DNA of 16,284 nucleotides from an uncultured Clostridia bacterium (GTDB lineage: Bacteria; Bacillota; Clostridia; Christensenellales; Borkfalkiaceae), in assembly GCA_947088135.1 (NCBI GenBank), contig CAMUFJ010000035.1, positions 1 to 16,284 of the forward strand. Direction: 5' to 3'. The position numbers were made by a program, and so were the translations under genes. The notes below the pieces were generated by a model. That model ran no database searches. It was not told the origin of the DNA and saw only the letters and a program-made list of their open reading frames with translations. Below, piece after piece: positions 5,110 through 13,021 of the stretch. Each line of letters opens with the position of its first letter. Position 1 is the first letter of the stretch.

Positions 5110-5853
5110 ATGAAACGTAACCGTTTCTTCTCGGCAAAGAACATTGCCACGCTGGGCGTTCTCTTGGCGCTCGTACTTGTGTTGCAACTCGCTTTGGGTA
5201 CCGTTGCGATCGGGCAGGTACAGCTGAACTTTTCGCTGATACCCATTGTCCTCGGGGCGATACTCCTCGGGCCGATCGCGGGGGCGCTGTTGGGCTTTAT
5301 CAGCGGTATTATCATTTTAGCCCAGCTCATCACCGTTCCCACGCTCTTCAACACCACGCTTTGGACGTACAATCCCGTCGTCACCACTCTGATTTGTCTG
5401 TTGAAAACGACGGTCGCGGGCGGGGTAGCGGGGATATTGTTCAAGTTGGTCGCCAAAAAGAGCGAGCTCGGCGCAACCTTTGTTGCGGCGGGAATCGTAC
5501 CCGTTCTCAATACGGGGCTGTTTATTCTCGGCTGTCTTTGCATGAGCGGGACGATCGGCATTTTCCGCGACGAGCTCTCCGCAATCGAGGGCTTCGAAAA
5601 TTTTGCGGGAATGAACGTGTTTGTCTTTATTTTGGTGGGAATCGTCACCTTTAACTTCTTTCTCGAATTTGCTCTCAATTTGGTTCTCGCGCCTGCGCTT
5701 CACCGCGTCGTGCTCGTTACCGAAAAGCAAGTCCGCGCGAGAGTCGCGAAAAGCAAGTCCGCACCCGAGGCGGAAGTCCCCGTAACGGAAGTTCCCGAAG
5801 CGGACGGACAAGCGGAAGGGCAGGCGGAGCAGACGGAACAAAAAGAAATATGA
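5110..5853 (+). CDS. ECF-transporter S component, probably for pantothenate
   Basis: This 247-aa integral membrane protein would bind a vitamin outside the cell and deliver it with a shared ECF energising module (EcfA-EcfA'-EcfT, not in this window). It has about six hydrophobic segments between residues 12 and 205. The N-terminal KNIATLGVLLALVLVLQLAL resembles the start of many S components, and LIPIVLGAILLGPIAGALLG the conserved second segment. The cytoplasmic C-terminal tail (about 210-247) is Glu/Gln-rich, low complexity and longer than usual. Pantothenate is inferred from the ATGA overlap with coaX and the leader; sequence alone does not fix the substrate. The start has GGAGG nine bases upstream. 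Confidence 0.82.
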   Translation: MKRNRFFSAKNIATLGVLLALVLVLQLALGTVAIGQVQLNFSLIPIVLGAILLGPIAGALLGFISGIIILAQLITVPTLFNTTLWTYNPVVTTLICLLKTTVAGGVAGILFKLVAKKSELGATFVAAGIVPVLNTGLFILGCLCMSGTIGIFRDELSAIEGFENFAGMNVFVFILVGIVTFNFFLEFALNLVLAPALHRVVLVTEKQVRARVAKSKSAPEAEVPVTEVPEADGQAEGQAEQTEQKEI

Positions 5854-6638
5854 TCATTTGTATCGACGTTGGAAATACGAATATTAAATATGCCATCTTC
5901 GACGGGGAGCAACTCAAATTCTCTTTCCGCATGGCGACCGATTTAAAACGCACGTCGGACGAATACGGCGCGCAGCTTACGAGCATGCTCGACGTAAACG
6001 GACTTTCCGCAAAAGACGTTACGGGGGGGATCTTCTCTTCCGTAGTGCCTTCTTTGGACTATACGATTGAGAAAATGCTCAACCTTTATTTGGGCATTAT
6101 TCCCAAGCAGATCGCTCCCGGACTTAAAACGGGGCTCTCCATGCGGGCGGACAATGCGCGCGAGGTCGGGGCGGATCGAATCGTAAACAACGTGGGTGCG
6201 ATCCGCAAATACGGCGCGGGCAAGCCCATGATCGTAGTCGATTTCGGCACGGCAACGACGTTTAACGTGCTCAATGCAAAATACGAATTTATCGGCGGAG
6301 TGATCGCGCCGGGGATTCGCGGGTCGCTCGACAGCTTGGTGAGCGGAACGGCGAAGCTTCCGCGCGTGGAGATCGAAGCGCCTCCGAGCGTGATCGCAAC
6401 GAACACCGTTACGAATATGCAGGCCGGGATCGTGTTCGGCTTTGCGGGGCTCGTTGAATTCATCGTGAAAAAAATCAAATCGGAGCTCGGCGTAAAGGAC
6501 GTTATGACCATTGCGACGGGCGGGTTCTCCGAAATTATCGCAAAACAGACGAAATGCATCGACGTGATCGATAAGACCTTGACTTTGTACGGCTTGAAAT
6601 ATTTATATGATTTGAACAGCTCGGAGGAGGCAAAATGA
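5850..6638 (+). CDS. coaX: type III pantothenate kinase
   Basis: This 262-aa enzyme phosphorylates pantothenate with ATP, the first step of coenzyme A synthesis. It belongs to the ASKHA fold. DVGNTN at residues 6-11 is the phosphate-binding motif with the catalytic Asp6. GADR at 107-110 and DFGTATT at 131-137 are the other family signatures, and GGVIAPGI around 149-156 lines the site. Length is standard for the family. The start ATG overlaps the S-component stop as ATGA, and its own stop overlaps the hom start the same way, so translation of all three is coupled. Type III enzymes are known to resist CoA feedback and to need a monovalent cation. In many Clostridia coaX is not linked to hom. 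Confidence 0.95.
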   Translation: MIICIDVGNTNIKYAIFDGEQLKFSFRMATDLKRTSDEYGAQLTSMLDVNGLSAKDVTGGIFSSVVPSLDYTIEKMLNLYLGIIPKQIAPGLKTGLSMRADNAREVGADRIVNNVGAIRKYGAGKPMIVVDFGTATTFNVLNAKYEFIGGVIAPGIRGSLDSLVSGTAKLPRVEIEAPPSVIATNTVTNMQAGIVFGFAGLVEFIVKKIKSELGVKDVMTIATGGFSEIIAKQTKCIDVIDKTLTLYGLKYLYDLNSSEEAK

Positions 6639-7912
6639 AAAAAGTTGGAGTTGCGATACTCGGACTCGGCGTAGTCGGCGGCGGCACATACGAAATTTTA
6701 ACGAAAAAACGGGAGTTTTTCCAAAGAACGCAGAAGACGGACGTTTCCGTCGAATGCGTTTTGGAGCTCAACCGCGAGCGTGCGATTTCGCTCGGCGTGC
6801 CCGAAGAGAAGATCATGACGAACATCGCAGAGGTGGTTAGCAACCCCGACGTGAGCATCGTCATCGAGGTCATCGGCGGCGTAGACGCGGCGCGGGAATA
6901 CGTGCTTGCGGCGCTCAGCGCCGGCAAGACGGTCGTCACCTCCAACAAAGAGCTATTCTGCAAGTATTCCCACGAGCTCGAACGGGTAGCCAAGCTTCAC
7001 AATGCGGGGTTGTATTTCGAGGCGAGCTGCGTGGGCGGAGTGCCTATTATCCGCACTCTTCTCGACGGCTTGCAGGCAAACGAGATCACGTCGATGATGG
7101 GCATCATCAACGGCACGACTAACTTTATTTTAACAAAGATGAGCGAGGAGGGGATGTCGTACAAGGACGCGCTTGCCGAGGCTCAGAGGCTTGGCTATGC
7201 GGAAGCGAGCCCCGCGGCGGACGTTGAAGGGTTCGATGCGGCGTATAAGCTATCCATTCTCGCTTCGCTCGCGTTCCACACCAAAGTCCCTTTCTCCAAG
7301 GTGTTCCGCGAGGGGATCACGAATATCACGCAGGAAGTCATCGCCGACGGAAAAAAGCTCGGCTATTGCTTGAAGCTTCTTGCGATCGGGAAGCAGACGG
7401 ACGCGGGGATCGAGGTGCGCGTTCACCCGACTTTCGTCCGCAAGGGACACCCGCTCGCTTCGGTAAACGACAGTTTCAACGCCGTTTACATAACAGGTGA
7501 TTCCGTGGGCGAAGTTATGCTGTACGGGCGGGGCGCGGGCGCGCTTCCCACGGGCAGTGCGATCGTGAGCGACGTCATCTACGCGGCGACCCATTCCGAA
7601 AACCGCTATTCCACCTTTAAAAACACCGAGGACGCAGACGGGGACGTGAAATTCCAGAGCGACTTTACGAGCGCGTATTGCTTGCGTTTGCGCGTGTCGG
7701 ACAAGACGGGCGTGCTCTCCAAGATCACGGCTCTGTTTGCCAAAAACAACATTTCCTTCGTGGAGGTTTTGCAGTCCGCAAAAGAGGGCGATACGGCGGC
7801 GATCACCCTGGTCACGCACGAAACGCGCGAGCTTGCCGTCCGCAACACGGTAGACAAGATCAACGCATTGGGGCTCGCCCAAGTGGAGTCGGTGCTGCGC
7901 GTAGTTTGTTAA
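6635..7912 (+). CDS. hom: homoserine dehydrogenase with C-terminal ACT domain
   Basis: This 425-aa enzyme reduces aspartate semialdehyde to homoserine with NAD(P)H, the branch point to threonine and methionine. The Rossmann glycine motif GLGVVG lies at residues 10-15. NGTTNFILTKM near 160 and AADVEGFDAAYKL near 195-210 are catalytic-domain signatures that bind substrate. The last ~80 residues (YCLRLRVSDKTGVLSKITAL onward) are an ACT domain, the usual site of threonine feedback. Length is normal for the monofunctional ACT-bearing form. It is the third gene of the operon, with ATGA overlap to coaX and GGAGGAGG-like sequence just before the start. A terminator hairpin follows eight bases after the stop. 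Confidence 0.95.
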   Translation: MKKVGVAILGLGVVGGGTYEILTKKREFFQRTQKTDVSVECVLELNRERAISLGVPEEKIMTNIAEVVSNPDVSIVIEVIGGVDAAREYVLAALSAGKTVVTSNKELFCKYSHELERVAKLHNAGLYFEASCVGGVPIIRTLLDGLQANEITSMMGIINGTTNFILTKMSEEGMSYKDALAEAQRLGYAEASPAADVEGFDAAYKLSILASLAFHTKVPFSKVFREGITNITQEVIADGKKLGYCLKLLAIGKQTDAGIEVRVHPTFVRKGHPLASVNDSFNAVYITGDSVGEVMLYGRGAGALPTGSAIVSDVIYAATHSENRYSTFKNTEDADGDVKFQSDFTSAYCLRLRVSDKTGVLSKITALFAKNNISFVEVLQSAKEGDTAAITLVTHETRELAVRNTVDKINALGLAQVESVLRVVC

Positions 7913-7919
7913 GAAAGAC

Positions 7920-7951
7920 GGGCGGGATATTTCCCGCCCTTTCATTATTTT
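7920..7951 (+). terminator. terminator after hom
   Basis: GGGCGGGA / TCCCGCCC form a perfect 8-bp stem with loop TATT, followed by TTTCATTATTTT. The T-tract is interrupted, so it may be leaky. The next start codon (7952) follows the tract directly, so read-through could supply the downstream pair. Confidence 0.7.
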
Positions 7952-8827
7952 ATGAAAACAGGAACTATTTTAATCAACGCTTACACGCAGAGCGAGAGCG
8001 AGCTCTATCAGCCCAAACGGCTCAAAGAAGCGCTTGAAAAGTTGGGCGTCTGCGTGCAGATCAAGCGCAATATTTTATCCGCCGGACTGTGTAAGAGCAA
8101 GGTCGAAATTCAGCCGTTCGGGGATTTCTGCGTGTATCTCGATAAGGATCGGTACGCGGGCGAACTTCTCGAAAGGGCGGGAATGCGTCTATTTAACCGC
8201 GCTTCCGCCGTCGCCGTCTGCGACGACAAAATGGCTACTTTCACCGCGCTTGCGGGGGAGGGGATCCCGTTTCCCGACAGCTATTTCGCCCCGCTGTGCT
8301 ATTCCGACGAGCCCGTTTCCGAAGAGCTGTTGGAGGGGGTCGCCCGAAAGCTCGGATTTCCGCTCGTGGTGAAAACGTGTTACGGCTCGCTCGGGAAAGG
8401 GGTGTATCTCGCCGCGGGGCGCGAGGAACTCTTCGCGCTCGCCTCCCGCTTGCAGGGCGTGCCTCACCTCTTCCAAAAATTTGTTGCGAGCAGCAGAGGG
8501 CGGGACGTGCGCGTCATCGTCATCGGCGGAGAGGCGCGCGTCGCCATGCTCCGCACTTCGGACGGGGATTTCCGTTCCAACATCGAGCTGGGCGGAAAGG
8601 GAGAGCCTTTCCCGCTCGACGGCGCGTTGAAAGAGCTGGGCGCGAAGGTCGCGCGCTCGTTGAGGCTCGACTATTGCGGGATCGATTTCCTGTTCGACGG
8701 GAGGGGCGGGTATACCGTCTGCGAAGTCAATTCCAACGCCTTTTTCGGCGGAATGGAGCGGGTGACGGGGTATCCCGTTGCGGAAGAATACGCAAAATAC
8801 ATCGTAAAAGAGGGTTGCGGAACATGA
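7952..8827 (+). CDS. RimK-like ATP-grasp ligase
   Basis: This 291-aa protein belongs to the ATP-grasp fold. Such enzymes activate a carboxylate as acyl phosphate and join it to an amine; RimK relatives add glutamate or similar residues to proteins or small molecules. PLVVKTCYGSLGKGV at about 137-151 is the ATP-binding lysine and glycine loop. VRVIVIGGEARVAML and CEVNSNAFFGGME (around 261-273) supply the metal-binding Glu and Asn. The N-terminal ILINAYTQSESELY is typical of the pre-ATP-grasp domain, which supports the ATG at 7952. No Shine-Dalgarno sequence is visible; the start abuts the T-tract of the hom terminator. The next gene overlaps it by ATGA. The substrate is unknown; threonine-tailored or cofactor roles are guesses I do not press. 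Confidence 0.82.
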   Translation: MKTGTILINAYTQSESELYQPKRLKEALEKLGVCVQIKRNILSAGLCKSKVEIQPFGDFCVYLDKDRYAGELLERAGMRLFNRASAVAVCDDKMATFTALAGEGIPFPDSYFAPLCYSDEPVSEELLEGVARKLGFPLVVKTCYGSLGKGVYLAAGREELFALASRLQGVPHLFQKFVASSRGRDVRVIVIGGEARVAMLRTSDGDFRSNIELGGKGEPFPLDGALKELGAKVARSLRLDYCGIDFLFDGRGGYTVCEVNSNAFFGGMERVTGYPVAEEYAKYIVKEGCGT

Positions 8828-9408
8828 TCAAGTCCATCAAAGAATTAAAGAGATATTACGATCGCCGCATGGAGGAAGAGGAGATCGTGCGGGATGAGGA
8901 AGGGCAAGCGGTCATCGAAATGACGGTGCGGGACGACGGCGGTTTTTTATCGCCTTACAGCGCGGGCGCCCGCCCCATGATCAGCGGGGAGGTAGCCGAC
9001 TATTTAATGGAGAGCGCGGTTTCGCTTGCTCCGCACGAGCCCGTTTGTCTGCAAATCCATAGCGACTGTATCGACGAAGAGGAAAAAACGATCTATGCGC
9101 ACGCGCTTCACGATTATTTTTCCGCTCATTACTTCGAGAACGCCGTAACGCTTCGCCGTAACGCCGTGTTGTCCTGTATCATGGCGATCGTCGGGCTGTT
9201 GACGCTTACTCTTGGCATCACTTTGGGCATTTTCGAATGGGTGCCCGTGCTCGGCGAGGCGCTCGACATCTTTGCTTGGGTGTTTTTGTGGGAAGCGGTG
9301 GACCTGTTCTTTTTGGAACGCGCCGTTCTGCGCATGAAGAGCAGGCGTTATCTGCGTTTTGCCGACGCGAAAATCGTATATTCCGAATTAAAAAAAGCGC
9401 CGAATTGA
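8824..9408 (+). CDS. hypothetical two-TM membrane protein, 194 aa
   Basis: I do not recognise a named family. Residues 1-110 are soluble and acidic (MEEEEIVRDEEGQAVIEM early on). Two membrane segments follow at about 115-137 (SCIMAIVGLLTLTLG) and 142-164 (DIFAWVFLWEAVDLFFLE), and then a short basic tail (RAVLRMKSRRYLRF) that should face the cytoplasm. The start ATG overlaps the ATP-grasp stop as ATGA and has GAGGG nine bases upstream, so the two are translationally coupled and likely act together. The stop codon lies in the loop of the terminator at 9391-9420. A longer in-frame reading upstream is only the shadow of the ATP-grasp gene. Confidence 0.78.
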   Translation: MIKSIKELKRYYDRRMEEEEIVRDEEGQAVIEMTVRDDGGFLSPYSAGARPMISGEVADYLMESAVSLAPHEPVCLQIHSDCIDEEEKTIYAHALHDYFSAHYFENAVTLRRNAVLSCIMAIVGLLTLTLGITLGIFEWVPVLGEALDIFAWVFLWEAVDLFFLERAVLRMKSRRYLRFADAKIVYSELKKAPN

Positions 9409-9420
9409 TCGGCGCTTTTT
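9391..9420. terminator. bidirectional terminator between the two-TM gene and leuS
   Basis: GCGCCGA / TCGGCGC (9397-9403 and 9409-9415) form a perfect stem with loop ATTGA, flanked by six A and five T. It gives a T-tract on both strands, and the plus-strand gene's TGA lies in its loop. It closes leuS from the other side. Confidence 0.92.
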
Positions 9421-9434
9421 GAATGGATTTTATT

Positions 9435-11861
9435 TTATACGATCAAATTGACAAGCCTGCCGGGGACGACCACGCATTTTTTGACGGGGTTTCCCGCAAT
9501 GCGGGCTTGCACGTCGCCGAGGGCGAGCGCCAGACTTTGGATTTCTTCGCTCGAAGCGGTCGCGGGGAAGGAGGCGCGGCAGACGATCTTGCTGTTGATC
9601 TGAACGGCGTATTCCTTCTCGTCGAGTTTGAGTGCGGCGGGGTCGGCTTCGGGGTAACGCTGTTCGAACACCGATTGCTTCTCGCCCGTCATTTCGAAGA
9701 GTTCTTCGGCAACGTGGGGGGCGCAGGGCGCCAGCAAAAGCACAAAATCTCTGACCGTGCTCTTTAAAAGCGAGGTGTCCTTTTGGGGAAGAGCGTCGTA
9801 TTTTCCGATCGCGGTCAAGAGCTCCATGAGGCGCGCGATCGCCGTATTGAAGGAGAAGCACTCCATGTCGCGCGTGATGCGGGAGATGGCAAAACTGCGC
9901 GCATAGGCAAGCGCTTTTTCCTCCGCGCCCGCAGTGCGCGTTTCCGCGGGATACGCGCTTACCTTTATAACCGTCTTTTCCACGCGGTCTAAGAATTTGG
10001 CGATTGCCTTAATGCCGTCGTCGTTCCAAGGGCCGCCCTCCGTATAGGAGAAGCCGAACATGAGGTAGAGGCGGAAGGCGTCCGAGCCGTATTTTTCCAC
10101 GTATTCGTCGGGGGAAACGACGTTCCCGTGCGATTTGCTCATGCGGTTGCCGTCGGGGCCTAAAATCACGCCCTGATGCACGAGGCGTTTGAAGGGTTCG
10201 TCGAAGCTCAAATAACCCATATCTCTGAGCGCTTTGGTGAAGAAGCGCGCATAGAGGAGGTGCATGCAGGCGTGTTCCGCACCGCCCACGTAGGTGTCGA
10301 CGGGGAGCATTTTATCCACAATTTTCTTATTGAAGGGCTCGTCCGCGTTGCGGGAGTCGGGATAGCGCAGATAGTACCAACTCGAACATACGAAGGTGTC
10401 GAGGGTGTCGGGATCGCGCGCGGCGTCGCCTCCGCAGACGGGGCAAGCCGTATGCATGAATTTTTCGTGCTTGGCGAGCGGGGATTTTCCGTCGGGGCGG
10501 AATTCCACGTCGTAGGGAAGGCGCACGGGCAGATCTTTTTCGGGAACGGGAACTGTGCCGCAGGCAGGGCAGTGAACGACCGGAATGGGCGCGCCCCAAT
10601 AGCGCTGACGGGATACGAGCCAATCGCGCAAGCGGTAGTTTACCTTTTTGCCGCCTTTGCCGAGCTTTGCGATGTGCGCGGAGATCGCCTCGCGCGCTTC
10701 TTCGCCGAACATTCCGTCAAAACCGAGCGAACCGATGACGATACCGTCCTCGCAGAAGGGAATGGGCGTTTCGCCGCCTTTCTTTTGAATGACCTGAACG
10801 ACGGGTAGCTGATATTTGGTTGCAAATTCAAAGTCGCGCTCGTCGTGCGCGGGCACTGCCATCACCGCGCCCGTGCCGTAGCTTGCGAGCACGTAGTCGC
10901 CGAGATAGACGGGGATTTTGCGGCCGTTTACGGGGTTGACGCAATAAGAGCCCGTGAATACGCCCGTCTTTTCGCGCGCGGAGGAAAGGCGGTCGATTTC
11001 GCTCGCTTTCGAGGTTTCCGCAATATAGGCCTCGACTGCTTCCGCCTGATCGGGAGCGGTAAGCTTGCGCGCCAAGGGGTGTTCGGGCGCGAGTACCACA
11101 TAGGTGACGCCGTACACGGTGTCGCAACGGGTGGTGTACACGCGGAGCTTGTCCCCCGATTCGCATTCGAATTCGATTTCGCAGCCCGTCGATTTTCCGA
11201 TCCAGTTGCGTTGCATGCTCTTGGTCTTTTCGGGCCAGTCGAGGGTGTCGAGTCCCATCAGGAGTTCTTCCGCGTATTCGGTTATTTTAAAGAACCATTG
11301 CGTTAAATTTTTGCGGACGACCTCCGTTCCGCATCTATCGCACGCGCCTTCTTTTACCTGTTCGTTGGCGAGTACGGTGTTGCAGGAGGGGCACCAGTTT
11401 ACGGGCGCTTCCTTGCGGTAGGCGAGCCCGCGTTTGTAAAGTTGGAGGAACATCCACTGCGTCCACTTGTAGTAATCCTCTTCGCAGGTCTTGATCTCCG
11501 CCGACCAGTCGAACATACCGCCCATCGCTTTGAGCTGGTTTTCCATGGTCTTGATGTTCTGTTCGGTGGAATCCTTGGGATGAACGCCCGTTTTGATGGC
11601 GTAATTCTCCGCAGGAAGACCGAACGCGTCGAATCCCATCGGTTGGAATACGTTATAGCCCTGCATTTTTTTGAAGCGGGCATAGGAGTCGGTGGGCCCG
11701 TAATTGTACCAGTGCCCTACGTGCAGTTTTGCGCCGGAGGGGTAGGAGAACATTTCCAAAACGTATTGCTTGGGGGAATCCGTGTCCTTCTTGTCAAAAC
11801 ATCCGATTTTGGATTTCGCCCAACGCGCCTGCCATTTTTGTTCTACCGTCTTAATGTCCAT
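9435..11861 (-). CDS. leuS: leucyl-tRNA synthetase
   Basis: This 808-aa class I synthetase charges tRNA-Leu. HVGH at residues 47-50 is the HIGH motif and RMSKS at 573-577 the KMSKS loop. The zinc-knuckle cysteines are C157/C160 and C174/C177, with a second set C431/C434 and C473/C476. The CP1 editing domain spans roughly 225-420. It has GTGAVMAVPAHD (329-340) with the conserved Asp340, and the threonine-rich editing strand at 243-248 reads TTRCDT where most bacteria have TTRPDT. Length is within the usual 800-880. The ATG at 11861 has GAGGAG about five bases upstream. A consensus promoter gives a leader of only some 25 nt, so there is no T-box. Confidence 0.97.
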   Translation of the reverse strand: MDIKTVEQKWQARWAKSKIGCFDKKDTDSPKQYVLEMFSYPSGAKLHVGHWYNYGPTDSYARFKKMQGYNVFQPMGFDAFGLPAENYAIKTGVHPKDSTEQNIKTMENQLKAMGGMFDWSAEIKTCEEDYYKWTQWMFLQLYKRGLAYRKEAPVNWCPSCNTVLANEQVKEGACDRCGTEVVRKNLTQWFFKITEYAEELLMGLDTLDWPEKTKSMQRNWIGKSTGCEIEFECESGDKLRVYTTRCDTVYGVTYVVLAPEHPLARKLTAPDQAEAVEAYIAETSKASEIDRLSSAREKTGVFTGSYCVNPVNGRKIPVYLGDYVLASYGTGAVMAVPAHDERDFEFATKYQLPVVQVIQKKGGETPIPFCEDGIVIGSLGFDGMFGEEAREAISAHIAKLGKGGKKVNYRLRDWLVSRQRYWGAPIPVVHCPACGTVPVPEKDLPVRLPYDVEFRPDGKSPLAKHEKFMHTACPVCGGDAARDPDTLDTFVCSSWYYLRYPDSRNADEPFNKKIVDKMLPVDTYVGGAEHACMHLLYARFFTKALRDMGYLSFDEPFKRLVHQGVILGPDGNRMSKSHGNVVSPDEYVEKYGSDAFRLYLMFGFSYTEGGPWNDDGIKAIAKFLDRVEKTVIKVSAYPAETRTAGAEEKALAYARSFAISRITRDMECFSFNTAIARLMELLTAIGKYDALPQKDTSLLKSTVRDFVLLLAPCAPHVAEELFEMTGEKQSVFEQRYPEADPAALKLDEKEYAVQINSKIVCRASFPATASSEEIQSLALALGDVQARIAGNPVKKCVVVPGRLVNLIV

Positions 11862-11890
11862 AGAGGCTCCTCATTTTGTTGCTTCTCTCT

Positions 11891-11919
11891 ATTTTACACC
11901 CGCAGGAAAATTATGTCAA
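11891..11919 (-). promoter_or_regulatory. SigA-type promoter of leuS
   Basis: On the minus strand, -35 TTGACA (11919-11914) and -10 TAAAAT (11896-11891) are 17 bases apart, a near-perfect promoter. Transcription starts near 11884, about 23 bases before the start codon. Confidence 0.9.
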
Positions 11920-11963
11920 GCGATTGAACCGCAATTATCGCTTAGGGGCTTCCCGCGCCGAAC

Positions 11964-11986
11964 GGCGTAAAGCGTACGCCTTTTTT
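11964..11986 (+). terminator. orphan plus-strand terminator-like hairpin
   Basis: GGCGTA / TACGCC with loop AAGCG is followed by six T. The strand CGCC at 11957-11960 could instead pair with GGCG (11964-11967), closing on GAAC, so the hairpin has a competitor. No plus-strand gene or clear promoter lies upstream, so it either ends antisense transcription from leuS or attenuates the YtxC-like gene 26 bases later. Confidence 0.55.
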
Positions 11987-12011
11987 CGGTTGCATAAATA
12001 AATCGGAAATT

Positions 12012-12722
12012 GTGGCATACAATAAAGTTGTGGAAGAAATCAGCGTAACGGAACGGCGGGAGCATAGCTCCTACATTACTTATTTATATAACGTGCTTTA
12101 CGACTCCATTTTAAAGCTGGGAGGAAGCGGGGAATTGAGCTTCGGCGACGAGCGATCCGCGCTTTATATCAATGTTCCCGAGGGAGCGGAGCGGTTTCGC
12201 GCCCGTCTTGCGGAAAAAATCGGCGAGGTCATCGGCATCGGCTACAAGTACGAGTTTTTGCAGAAACGGCTCAGCGTTTGCCTTTCCGCAAGAGAAAAGC
12301 GCTTTCTCTGCGCCGCGCTCATTGCGGCGGACTACGAGAGCGACAAGGGGTATATCCGCAGAAAATTGGGGCGTAGTTCCCGCTATGCGGTGGACGGGGT
12401 GTACGCCTTCCGCCTTGCTCCCTTGCGCGAGAAGTGGGAAAAAATCGCCTCGTACGTGCCGGACGGGTTCGCCTCGGGCGATTTGAAGCGGTTTTGCGAT
12501 TTTCTCGTGGGGGAGAGCAAAAACAAAATCTATTTAAAAGGGAATACGGTGTTCGGGGAGAATTTCGTGCCGCTTCGAAGAAGCCGCCTTGCGGGCGGGG
12601 AAGACCCCGAAACGGAGATATTGCTGTCCGACGCGGGATTCGTCTATTGTCTGGGGGACGTCGAGGAATCGCTCGGGGATTTTTTGCAAAAATATTATGC
12701 GGAACGGGCGATATTTTCTTGA
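12012..12722 (+). CDS. YtxC-like protein, possible sporulation gene
   Basis: This 236-aa soluble protein sits directly upstream of thrS, where Bacillus and many Clostridia carry ytxC, a sporulation-associated gene of unknown biochemistry. The assignment is largely positional; sequence resemblance is weak, and the protein is shorter than the usual 280 or so. Visible features are a charged helical N terminus, a patch near residues 80-110 (IGYKYEFLQKRLSVCLSARE) and a C-terminal ILLSDAGFVYCLGDVEES. The start is GTG at 12012 with only a weak GGA site four bases upstream, so the start is less certain than for other genes. The stop TGA overlaps the -35 of the thrS T-box promoter. Confidence 0.6.
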   Translation: MAYNKVVEEISVTERREHSSYITYLYNVLYDSILKLGGSGELSFGDERSALYINVPEGAERFRARLAEKIGEVIGIGYKYEFLQKRLSVCLSAREKRFLCAALIAADYESDKGYIRRKLGRSSRYAVDGVYAFRLAPLREKWEKIASYVPDGFASGDLKRFCDFLVGESKNKIYLKGNTVFGENFVPLRRSRLAGGEDPETEILLSDAGFVYCLGDVEESLGDFLQKYYAERAIFS

Positions 12723-12747
12723 CAAACGGGAAAAAACCGCGTACAAT
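12719..12747 (+). promoter_or_regulatory. SigA-type promoter of the thrS T-box transcript
   Basis: TTGACA (12719-12724) and TACAAT (12742-12747) are 17 bases apart. The -35 overlaps the stop codon of the YtxC-like gene. Transcription would begin near 12754. Confidence 0.88.
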
Positions 12748-12756
12748 AAAGTAGCC

Positions 12757-12784
12757 GTTGGGGAATCGAAACAAATTCCACAAC
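12757..12784 (+). other. 5'-terminal hairpin preceding T-box stem I
   Basis: GTTG-G-GGAAT pairs with ATTCC-A-CAAC around an 8-base loop, with one G-A mismatch. It begins about three bases from the predicted transcript start and lies wholly before stem I. It is not part of the T-box core and may protect the 5' end. Confidence 0.5.
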
Positions 12785-12789
12785 CGCTA

Positions 12790-13007
12790 ACGTAAGGACA
12801 AGTAGCGCCGTCTATTCTTCCCAGAGAGCGAGCCCTCGGCTGCAAGGTTCGTAAGAGTGTTCGGCAGACGAAACCGCCTGATACGTGATATTCTATTTTA
12901 CACGATACAAGAGCGGTCGGGGAAGTTTCCTCGGCAATTAAGGTGGAACCGCGCATTAGTTTGCGTCCTTAAAATTTCGCTTCGGCGTAATTTTCAGGGC
13001 GTTTTTT
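12790..13007 (+). promoter_or_regulatory. T-box leader controlling thrS (specifier ACC, Thr)
   Basis: The leader binds uncharged tRNA-Thr and then lets transcription proceed into thrS. Stem I is closed by ACGTA (12790-12794) with TACGT (12882-12886). An AGTA S-turn lies at 12801-12804, and CGTCT/AGACG (12809-12813 with 12866-12870) pair above the specifier loop. The specifier is ACC at 12873-12875, followed by G. The T-box itself, AAGGTGGAACCGCG, lies at 12940-12953; its TGGA is complementary to a UCCA acceptor end, which suits tRNA-Thr with discriminator U. GCGGT at 12913-12917 can pair with ACCGC (12948-12952) in the antiterminator. The competing terminator ends the element. Confidence 0.95.
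12964..13007 (+). terminator. T-box regulated terminator
   Basis: CGTCCT pairs with AGGGCG and AAAATT with AATTTT, and the stem is capped by a C(TTCG)G tetraloop (12980-12985). Six T follow at 13002-13007. CCTT of its 5' arm can pair with AAGG of the T-box, the expected switch between the two folds. Confidence 0.9.
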
Positions 13008-13021
13008 GTTTGTCTTGCGGT

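Noticed and set aside
8296..8823. Upstream in-frame extension of the two-TM protein
   Set aside because: It is a shadow of the ATP-grasp gene, Arg- and Gly-rich without any domain; the ATGA overlap and GAGGG site place the true start at 8824.
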